The notes beneath the pieces are model-generated. The model worked only from the letters and a program-made list of their open reading frames with translations. It had not been told where the DNA came from and made no database searches. Of a DNA stretch of 64,000 nt, positions 57,454-64,000 are shown piece after piece; position 1 is the first letter of the stretch, and every line of letters starts with the position of its first letter. Source of the stretch: Cyclobacterium sp. (lineage in GTDB: Bacteria > Bacteroidota > Bacteroidia > Cytophagales > Cyclobacteriaceae); contig NZ_JABURL010000031.1 of the NCBI RefSeq assembly GCF_014762705.1, forward strand, positions 62,001 through 126,000, in the 5' to 3' direction. The translations under genes and the position numbers were made by a program.

Positions 57454-59343
57454 TTAAAATTCACGGATAATGGACAACTTTTTCTTCAACTTGTCTACTT
57501 CCTGCTCTGCTTTGTCAATTTTTTCCTCAAATTGGTCTTTCAATTTATCTGCCGTCTTGGAAGAAGCGAAAAACTCCAGGTTGTTACGCCATAAGGTAAT
57601 GTTGTTTTCCAGATCCGAAATCTGTTTTCTAATGCCATGTTCTTTTTTATTCAACACCCTGTTGCTATTGGGATCTGCCTGCAGTTTGTTCAGGTTTAAC
57701 CTGAAAAGAAAATCGTCCTTGCTTTCTCCCTCCAGGTCCAAATGGCTGAGGTAAGCATTCACCGCATCATTGAATTTTGAAGATATTTCCTTCATGTTCT
57801 TCCTTGGCACAAAACCAATCTCATTGAATTGCTGGATGAGCGTTTCCAAATGTTCCGGGCTAATGGCGTCCTTGTCCTTGGGGGCCTCCCTGATCTGCTC
57901 ACAGACAGCCTCCTTGGCTGCCAGATTTTCTTCAAAGGCCTTGTTGGTTTCCTTATTGGCATTTCTGCGGTTATCGAAAAAGGTATCGCAAGCCTTTTTG
58001 AACTTTCCATAAAGGTTGTCCCTAAACTTTTCAGGCAAAGGGCCCAACTCCTTCCAATCTTTCTGTAACTGGATCAGGTGATTGGAGGTCTCTTTCCAAT
58101 CCGTACTTTCCAAATGGGATTCAGCATCTGCAATCAGCTTTTCTGCCTGCTCCTTGTTCTTATGCCTGATCTCATCCAATTCCTTGAAAAACTGATTTTT
58201 ATGCTGGAAAAACTGCTTGAAAAGCCCCCAGAATGTTTTATTGATCTCTCTACCTGATTCCCGGGGAACAGGGCCGATGGCCTCCCACTCTTTCTGAATG
58301 GCCAGGATTTCTTTGGTTTTGTTATTCCAATCCCTTATTTTTTCCGCCTTGAATGCTTTAAAAGCATCCAGCTTTTCTATGAGTTTTACTTTTACATCCA
58401 GATTGGCTTTAAAAACCTCTTTCTGACTGTCGTAATACTCTTTTCTCTTGTTATAAATGGCATCTGATGCGCCTTTAAACCGCTGCCATAAAGCTTCTTG
58501 TTCCTCCCTGGGAACAGGCCCTATGTGCTTAAAGTCTTCATGAAGCTCGTTCAGCGATTTGATGGCTTCCTTGATTTCCTCTTGCTCTGCAAGGGCCTCT
58601 GCCTTTTCACAAAGCTCCAGTTTGCTTTCCAGATTTTTCTTTCTATCCAGCTCTTTCAGCTCAAAATAAATACTCCTGTTGTCGTAAAACCTGTCCATCA
58701 GGGCATTATAGGATGCCCAAAGATTTTTGTTTTGGTTATGGGGTACAGGTCCTATTTTCTTCCATTTTTCCTGGATTTCCTTGATATCCTTTATGCTGTT
58801 GGTGGTTTCCTCGCCATCTACCAAGCCCCTCAGGCGGTCAAGAATCTCATTTTTTTCCTGTGCATTTTTTTCTTTGGACCGCTCTAATTCCCGGATCTGT
58901 TCGTGTCTTTTGTCTTTAAACTGCTGGTAGGTAGCAAAAAAATCCCGGTCTTCATCAGCACCCCGGTACTCGAATCCTTCTTCATCCCCTCCATCAGCAA
59001 CATATTGCTGGTGGGCCAGTTCTTTTTCTTTGTTGTAATATTCCTCGTAATGGTTTTTGATTTCCTGAACCAGCCCATCACTCTTAATGAAATTTTGTTG
59101 GCTGACAATATCCTTTAGGGCTTTGAGAAGCTGTGGCTTATCAAAATTGTTGTAATCAACCCCATCTTCCTCATGGTCCTCCTCTTCCGAGTCTTCAGCA
59201 TCGTGATTTGCCTCATTCTCGGGAGTCTTTTCGGGTTTTTCCTCTTTTTCATCCACATTTGCTTCCACTCCTGATTCCTGGTTGTCCACCAGATCTTCAG
59301 TAACCTTGTCCTCTTTTGCGGACATTTCTTTATCCTTATCCAT
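57454..59343 (-). CDS. DUF349 coiled-coil protein
   Basis: A 629-aa cytoplasmic protein with an acidic low-complexity N-terminus (first about 80 residues, Glu/Asp-rich) and about five DUF349 repeats, each with the signature W..IGPVP(R/H), as in KKIGPVPHNQN, KHIGPVPREEQ and EAIGPVPRESG. The rest is helical. Members are found across Bacteroidota and have no established function. The C-terminus is a coiled coil. Host gene. Confidence 0.92.
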   Translation of the reverse strand: MDKDKEMSAKEDKVTEDLVDNQESGVEANVDEKEEKPEKTPENEANHDAEDSEEEDHEEDGVDYNNFDKPQLLKALKDIVSQQNFIKSDGLVQEIKNHYEEYYNKEKELAHQQYVADGGDEEGFEYRGADEDRDFFATYQQFKDKRHEQIRELERSKEKNAQEKNEILDRLRGLVDGEETTNSIKDIKEIQEKWKKIGPVPHNQNKNLWASYNALMDRFYDNRSIYFELKELDRKKNLESKLELCEKAEALAEQEEIKEAIKSLNELHEDFKHIGPVPREEQEALWQRFKGASDAIYNKRKEYYDSQKEVFKANLDVKVKLIEKLDAFKAFKAEKIRDWNNKTKEILAIQKEWEAIGPVPRESGREINKTFWGLFKQFFQHKNQFFKELDEIRHKNKEQAEKLIADAESHLESTDWKETSNHLIQLQKDWKELGPLPEKFRDNLYGKFKKACDTFFDNRRNANKETNKAFEENLAAKEAVCEQIREAPKDKDAISPEHLETLIQQFNEIGFVPRKNMKEISSKFNDAVNAYLSHLDLEGESKDDFLFRLNLNKLQADPNSNRVLNKKEHGIRKQISDLENNITLWRNNLEFFASSKTADKLKDQFEEKIDKAEQEVDKLKKKLSIIREF

Positions 59344-59401
59344 AATAGTGTAGTATTCCTGCGTAAATCAAACCATACTGAACAAAAGTAGCAATTTTGG
59401 G

Positions 59402-59971
59402 CTAATTAAGTCTTGGGTCAATGGGATAATTTGCCAAAACCTGGAAATCGCCTCCCATATTTTTCAATATCACCCGCCACAAATCATCCGGTTCGGACTT
59501 GAATATATTTTTCACCTGTGCATTGTCACATACTATCCAGGTATTCTCAGTTAGTTCTTCCTTAAGCTGACCACTTTCCCAACCAGAATAACCGATAAAA
59601 AACCGGTAATCCGTCATATTGATCAGTCCCAATTTGTTTTTTTCAAGTAATTCGGAAAAACTCCCTCCCCACCAAAGCGTTTCTCCTAAAGAAATGCTGT
59701 TCTCTAACTGCTTCTCTCCCTGATAGATAAAGTGAAGGGTGTTTTGTTCTACCGGACCTCCCACGTATACTTCTTTGTCCAGCAACTCACAATCTTCCAA
59801 TAATTCATCCAATTTAAAAATAGAAAGTTTGTTCAACACCAAACCAAATGAGCCCAATTCGTTGTTTTCACACAATAGCACCACCGAACGGACAAAATTT
59901 TCATCCTGCAGGAAAGGCTTTGAAATAAGCAGGCTTCCGGATTGAGGAGATATGTTAGATGGTGAATGCAT
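59402..59971 (-). CDS. YqgE/AlgH family protein
   Basis: A 189-aa cytoplasmic protein: 'GSLLISKPFLQDENFVRSVV', 'SFGLVLNK', VYVGGPVEQNTLHFI and 'RFFIGYSGWESGQLKEEL' are the family blocks. The function of the family is unclear, though it is linked with transcriptional regulation of alginate in Pseudomonas. The ATG at 59,971 is used; another two codons upstream is possible. Confidence 0.93.
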   Translation of the reverse strand: MHSPSNISPQSGSLLISKPFLQDENFVRSVVLLCENNELGSFGLVLNKLSIFKLDELLEDCELLDKEVYVGGPVEQNTLHFIYQGEKQLENSISLGETLWWGGSFSELLEKNKLGLINMTDYRFFIGYSGWESGQLKEELTENTWIVCDNAQVKNIFKSEPDDLWRVILKNMGGDFQVLANYPIDPRLN

Positions 59972-60067
59972 TAACAATGATTTATATGAGGCTTTAATTT
60001 AAAAGAAAAAAATTTAAATACAATATATTTGTATTCTTAAATTAATTTTCTGATTTAATTTGAAAAA

Positions 60068-60703
60068 ATGGAATTAGCAGACATAAGAAAGGATTATTCT
60101 TCCAAATCTTTAGATATAAAAGGGATGAATCCTAATCCATTAGAACAATTCAAGTTGTGGCTATCCAATGCACTTTCCGCAGCTGTCAATGAGCCCACTG
60201 CCATGCACCTGAGCACTGTAAACAAAGCGATGAAACCTTCCGGCAGGATTGTTTTGCTGAAGGGAGTGGACGAGGGATTTGTTTTTTTTACCAACTATTC
60301 CAGCCAAAAGGGCCTTCACCTCTCCGAAAACCCATTTGCTGCCCTTACATTTTTCTGGCCTGAATTGGAAAGACAAGTAAGGGTATCCGGAAAAGTAACC
60401 AAAATACCGGCAGAAGAATCTGATGCCTATTTTCTTAGCAGACCAAAGGAAAGCCAGATCGGGGCATGGGCAAGCCCTCAAAGCCAGGTAATTCCGGACA
60501 GGGATTTTTTGGAAAAAAATCTGGCCAATACCGTGGAAAGGTTTCAGGGAGAACCCTTAAAAAGACCGGAAACCTGGGGAGGGTTCAGGTTGATGGCTGA
60601 TGAAATTGAGTTTTGGCAGGGCAGGCCCGCTCGTCTGCACGACCGGGTCAGGTATGTCCTCTCCGGGAATAAGGAATGGAAAATGGAAAGACTGGCCCCA
60701 TAA
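60068..60703 (+). CDS. pdxH: Pyridoxamine 5'-phosphate oxidase
   Basis: A 211-aa FMN-dependent enzyme that oxidises pyridoxine or pyridoxamine phosphate to pyridoxal phosphate. Family blocks are 'MHLSTVNKAMKPSGRIVLLK' (FMN site), FFTNYSSQKG, FFWPELERQVRVSG, 'ESQIGAWASPQSQVI' and 'EFWQGRPARLHDRVRY'. Length is typical. No Shine-Dalgarno is visible before the ATG, as is usual for host genes here. Confidence 0.96.
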   Translation: MELADIRKDYSSKSLDIKGMNPNPLEQFKLWLSNALSAAVNEPTAMHLSTVNKAMKPSGRIVLLKGVDEGFVFFTNYSSQKGLHLSENPFAALTFFWPELERQVRVSGKVTKIPAEESDAYFLSRPKESQIGAWASPQSQVIPDRDFLEKNLANTVERFQGEPLKRPETWGGFRLMADEIEFWQGRPARLHDRVRYVLSGNKEWKMERLAP

Positions 60704-60772
60704 AATAGAACTATTCCCGCAATGCATTAAGGTTGTTTCGCCGGGGAAAATAATAGTGATCTTTTAAAAAAA

Positions 60773-61139
60773 AACCCTATAAGCAATAGAAGGACATATA
60801 AGGTTTTTTTTGATCTTTGCCCTGCAATCCCCGGTAATCATGATGGACTCACTACAGTAAGGCTCAGATTTCCAGAATTTTTTCCTGATTGCAGTACTAC
60901 CTTATATGCTCTTAAATGTCTAATATGGTTAAAAAAAAGGAACCATATAAGGAATAGAAGGACATATAAGGTTTTTTTTTGATCCTTGCCCTGCAATCCC
61001 AGGTAAACATGATGGACTCACCACAAGAAGGCTCAGATTTCCAGGGTTTTTTTCCTGATTGCAGTACTACCTTATATGCCCTTACATGTCTTATATGGTT
61101 TAAAAAAAGAACCATAGAAGGAATAGAAGAACATATAAG
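60773..61139. repeat. Tandem MITE-like repeats with terminal inverted repeats
   Basis: Two nearly identical units, 60,773-60,930 and 60,941-61,100, and a truncated third starting at 61,110. Each unit has about 31-bp imperfect terminal inverted repeats (AACCATATAAGG...CATATAAGG) and an internal CTGCAATC/GATTGCAG pair. There is no reading frame of note. The array fills most of the pdxH-bshB1 spacer. Confidence 0.85.
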
Positions 61140-61164
61140 AAGTGACTATATTAAAGTCAGCATT

Positions 61165-61881
61165 TTACAACAAATCAAATAGATTTCTTAGCCCGGGCAC
61201 ACGCTCTACGGTAAATCCTTCTCCGTATTTTACATTGATTTTATGGCCCATTTCCCGACTTCTGGCTTCTATAAAATCCAGAAAATCTGGCCTGGAAATA
61301 AAACTCTCCGGCTCTTCGGATTGGGGATCGTAAAACTGGGACTGGAAAGCTAGGATGCTCTCCTTTTTTACGTTCCAGTAGGAAGAAATATCCACCACCA
61401 AATCGGGCTCGATGTAATTGTTCTGGATGTAATGGTAAATGGTTTTGGGCCGCCAGGCTTGCTGGGCTTCCCCATCCAATTCTGTCTCCAATTTTCTAAG
61501 ACCGCTGATAAAACAGGCATGAGATGCCAAACTTCCTCCTTTACCATGATCAGGATGGCGGTCGGTCACAGCATTGGCAAGCACGATCTCGGGGCGGTAT
61601 TTTCTGATTATCCTTGCAATGGCTATCTGATGGTCCTTATCATCCTGAAAAAAAACATCTTTAAATCCCAGGTTTTCCCTGGCACTTAAACCCATTATTT
61701 TTGCTGCCTTATCCGATTCTTCCAGCCGAATCGCCGGAGTGCCCCTGGTCCCCATTTCTCCCTGAGTCAAGTCCAGCACTCCTACTTTATACCCTTGTTC
61801 CACATGTGATGCCAGTGTCCCGCTACAGGATAGTTCGGCATCATCCGGATGCGAAGCAATGGCCAATATATCCAATTTCAT
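61165..61881 (-). CDS. bshB1: N-acetyl-alpha-D-glucosaminyl L-malate deacetylase (bacillithiol synthesis)
   Basis: A 238-aa LmbE-type zinc deacetylase: IASHPDDAELSCSG (metal and catalytic residues), TQGEMGTRGT, 'ANAVTDRHPDHGKG' and 'HYIQNNYIEPDLVVDIS'. It removes acetate from GlcNAc-malate, the second step of bacillithiol synthesis. The BshB1 subtype is supported by the TQGEMGTRGT block. Host gene. Confidence 0.94.
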   Translation of the reverse strand: MKLDILAIASHPDDAELSCSGTLASHVEQGYKVGVLDLTQGEMGTRGTPAIRLEESDKAAKIMGLSARENLGFKDVFFQDDKDHQIAIARIIRKYRPEIVLANAVTDRHPDHGKGGSLASHACFISGLRKLETELDGEAQQAWRPKTIYHYIQNNYIEPDLVVDISSYWNVKKESILAFQSQFYDPQSEEPESFISRPDFLDFIEARSREMGHKINVKYGEGFTVERVPGLRNLFDLL

Positions 61882-62198
61882 GTGTTTATAATTTGTTTTT
61901 AATAAGCCACCCCGATTAGTCGGGGCAGGCTATTGAATCTTTGACGATTAAAATAATCATTGCCCTGTGTGTTTAATGATGATTTTAATCGTGCCGATTT
62001 CATGTGTTTAAATTTGTTTCTTAATGGTCACATGGAATCTCGCATGCTTAATAATCATCTCAGTGTGTGACGCTCTCGTCATGCTCGATTTCATGTGTTT
62101 AAATTTTATTTATTTTCGGCCATAATTTATCCCACTCCCCAAGTGGAGAGATAGCCTGCCTACCTGTCTGATGGCTTAAAACCGTCAGACAGGTGGGG
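61882..62198. repeat. Spacer with triplicated bshB1 leader and hairpins
   Basis: The sequence TTTCATGTGTTTA(A/T)A, which on the leftward strand is the bshB1 leader and start codon, occurs at about 61,877, 61,999 and 62,090. A strong hairpin lies at 61,944-61,992 (ACGATTAAAAT pairing with ATTTTAATCGT) and another at 62,157-62,195 (ACCTGTCTGA/TCAGACAGGT). The two extra ATGs open 34-aa and 28-aa frames that look non-coding. Confidence 0.7.
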
Positions 62199-63137
62199 CT
62201 ATTCCTGAGCGGAAAGAAACCTTTCCGCATCCAGGGCAGCCATACAGCCTGTTCCGGCGGCAGTAACTGCCTGTCGGTATTCGTGATCCTGAGCATCTCC
62301 ACAGGCATAAACACCCGGGACATTGGTTTTGGTACTACCCGGTTTGGTCAGTATGTATCCGTTTTGATCCATATCTATCAGGCCAGCAAAAATACCAGTA
62401 TTTGGTTGGTGACCTATGGCTACAAAAAAGGCTTCCACATCCAGCACCTTTTCCACGCCGGTTTGGTTGTTTTTCACCCTTACGCCATTGACCTCTTCCT
62501 CTCCCAATATTTCTTCCGTCTCATGGTTCCAGAGAATTTCTATTTTAGGGTTGTTCATCACCCTTTTCTGCATGATCTGGGAAGCCCGGAGTTCGTCTCT
62601 TCTCACCAGCATATAGACCTTCTTGCAAATATTTGCCAGGTAACTGGCCTCTTCACAGGCGGTATCACCACCACCAACGATGGCCACATCCTTTCCCCTG
62701 AAGAAAAACCCGTCACAGACCGCACAAGCCGAAACTCCCTTGCCATTGAGTCTGGTCTCACTTTCTATTCCCAGCCATTTGGCCGAGGCTCCTGTAGAAA
62801 TGATCACTGTCTCCGCAAGAATGGTTTTGCTTTCATCTACCACGACTTTATAGGGTCGCTTGCTGAAATCCACCTGGCTTACCACTCCGTACCTGACTTC
62901 TGTACCAAAACGTTCTGCCTGTTTTCTGAAATCTTCCATCATTTGGGGTCCCATCACCCCATCCGGATACCCCGGATAATTTTCCACATCATTGGTAATG
63001 GTAAGCTGGCCTCCAGGTTGAATGCCGGTATACAATACAGGTGATAATCCCGCTCTGGAAGCATAGATGGCAGCAGTATAGCCTGCCGGTCCTGACCCTA
63101 CGATAAGGACTTTTATAGTTTCGGTCTCCTGACTCAT
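62199..63137 (-). CDS. trxB: Thioredoxin-disulfide reductase
   Basis: A 312-aa FAD/NADPH flavoenzyme. FAD site GSGPAGYTAAIYASRAG, redox-active CAVC (in 'VSACAVCDGFFFRGKD'), NADPH motif GGGDTACEEA and C-terminal FAD block GVYACGDAQDHEYRQAV. It reduces thioredoxin. Length is normal. Host gene. Confidence 0.97.
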   Translation of the reverse strand: MSQETETIKVLIVGSGPAGYTAAIYASRAGLSPVLYTGIQPGGQLTITNDVENYPGYPDGVMGPQMMEDFRKQAERFGTEVRYGVVSQVDFSKRPYKVVVDESKTILAETVIISTGASAKWLGIESETRLNGKGVSACAVCDGFFFRGKDVAIVGGGDTACEEASYLANICKKVYMLVRRDELRASQIMQKRVMNNPKIEILWNHETEEILGEEEVNGVRVKNNQTGVEKVLDVEAFFVAIGHQPNTGIFAGLIDMDQNGYILTKPGSTKTNVPGVYACGDAQDHEYRQAVTAAGTGCMAALDAERFLSAQE

Positions 63138-63244
63138 TATATTAGGTATTAATCAATTATATTAAATTTCAATGGTTATGCCATACTAACAAAATATAAA
63201 AACAAAAAAGTTTAAAAATCATTATAAAAATTCTATTTATACAA

Positions 63245-63267
63245 AAAAAGGGCCTGCTGCCCTTTTT
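63245..63267 (-). terminator. Terminator after rpoD
   Basis: A symmetric AAAAAGGGC, CTGCT loop, GCCCTTTTT hairpin, 24 nt beyond the sigma-factor stop. Confidence 0.9.
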
Positions 63268-63290
63268 AATATTTTACTACAATGCAGGAA

Positions 63291-64000
63291 TTAACCCAGA
63301 TAGGGTTTCAACGTTTTACTCCTGCTTGTATGCCTCAGTCTCCTGATCGCCTTTTCCTTGATTTGTCTGACCCGCTCACGAGTCAGGTTAAACTTCTCCC
63401 CTATTTCTTCCAGCGTCATGGCATGTTCTCCATTCAGTCCAAAATAAAGTGTAATTACATCTGCTTCTCTCTGGGTAAGTGTTGACAGGGCGCGTTGCAC
63501 TTCCTTTCGCAAGGAATCGTTCATTAAACCATCATCTGGCTTAATTTCCCCGTCGTTCTCCAGTACATCCAGCAGGCTGTTTTCTTCTCCTTGAACAAAT
63601 GGCGCATCCATGGATACATGTCTGCCAGAAATCTTCATGGTATCTACCACTTCTCCGGCGGTAACTTCCAGGACTTCCGCCAATTCCTCAGGAGAAGGCT
63701 CTCTTTCGAATTTTTGCTCCAATTCGGAAAAGGTTTTACTGATTTTATTCAGAGAACCAACCCTGTTCAGAGGTAACCTGACAATCCTGGATTGCTCGGC
63801 CAAAGCCTGAAGAATCGATTGACGAATCCACCAAACAGCATAAGAGATGAATTTAAAACCGCGGGTCTCATCAAAACGCTGGGCAGCTTTGATCAAACCC
63901 AGATTTCCTTCGTTGATCAGGTCGCCCAGAGACAAACCCTGATTTTGATATTGCTTGGCAACGGAGACAACAAATCGCAAATTGGCCTTGGTCAATTTTT
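63291..64000 (-). CDS. rpoD: RNA polymerase sigma-70 factor, primary type (N-terminus cut by window)
   Basis: The visible 236 residues cover regions 2 to 4: [17 protein letters not shown], '[20 protein letters not shown]', '[20 protein letters not shown]' (region 2.3-2.4) and the region 4 HTH '[20 protein letters not shown]'. The frame continues off the right edge. The visible size and lack of a long region 1.1 within it agree with the short primary sigma of Bacteroidota, which reads TAnnTTTG promoters. Confidence 0.95.
   Translation of the reverse strand, partial: KLTKANLRFVVSVAKQYQNQGLSLGDLINEGNLGLIKAAQRFDETRGFKFISYAVWWIRQSILQALAEQSRIVRLPLNRVGSLNKISKTFSELEQKFEREPSPEELAEVLEVTAGEVVDTMKISGRHVSMDAPFVQGEENSLLDVLENDGEIKPDDGLMNDSLRKEVQRALSTLTQREADVITLYFGLNGEHAMTLEEIGEKFNLTRERVRQIKEKAIRRLRHTSRSKTLKPYLG

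Overview
The window reads as chromosome of a Bacteroidota, probably of the order Cytophagales (Cyclobacteriaceae-like). The basis is the host genes at the right (bshB1, a DUF349 protein, YqgE/AlgH, pdxH, trxB, a short rpoD-type sigma factor), promoters of the form TAnnTTTG with a TTG about 20 nt upstream, and families confined to this phylum. Two mobile elements dominate it. The genus is an inference; no 16S or other marker is present.

Region 1 (1 to about 39.5 kb) is the right-hand part of a tailed-phage prophage whose left end, with most tail genes and the integration gene, lies outside the window. Nearly everything is leftward. From right to left: a divergent immunity region (XRE repressor at 39.1 kb, Cro-like gene at 38.7 kb, operators between); an early block of small overlapping genes with strong Shine-Dalgarno sites, plus HD and ASCH-like proteins; DNA modification and replication (DUF4942/N6 methylase, Dam-like methylase, 833-aa primase-helicase, C5 methylase, PAPS-reductase-like protein); a middle block (DUF5131, two DUF3820 proteins, zinc-ribbon proteins); a 0.5-kb control region at 18.6-19.0 kb; capsid genes (ClpP-type protease/scaffold, major capsid, tail-tube candidate); RadC; terminase subunits with a PLD-like protein and a P-loop kinase; portal; holin, lysozyme and a unimolecular-spanin candidate; then the first tail genes.

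Region 2 (39.5-46.6 kb) is host sequence: a gamma-glutamyltransferase, an amidohydrolase, a GH28-like pectin-lyase-fold protein and a VTT/TVP38 membrane protein, separated by repeat-rich spacers.

Region 3 (46,610-57,284) is a 10.7-kb A+T-rich element inserted in a tRNA-Thr(TGT) gene and bounded by 59-bp direct repeats. It encodes a tyrosine recombinase, three small membrane proteins, a stand-alone terminase small subunit, an excisionase-type HTH protein, an SF3 (P4-type) primase-helicase and a toprim/DUF6371 protein, but no capsid, portal, large terminase or relaxase gene. This is the layout of a phage satellite (PICI-like), which as far as I know is little described in Bacteroidota. It carries near-matching recombinase arm sites at both ends, with the left pair filling the spacer of the integrase promoter.

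Region 4 (57.3-64 kb) is host housekeeping, with a tandem MITE-like repeat at 60.8-61.1 kb.

The most interesting signals outside the satellite are: (i) the spacer at 18.6-18.9 kb repeats both operator types of the immunity region, suggesting direct control of the structural operon by the phage regulators; (ii) a two-copy bipartite element with an invariant 21-nt gap before radC and before the methylase operon; (iii) a 120-nt imperfect hairpin at 12.0 kb; (iv) a chitin-binding-type-3-like insertion in the major capsid protein; (v) a REP-like repeat inserted in frame into the signal peptide of the spanin candidate.
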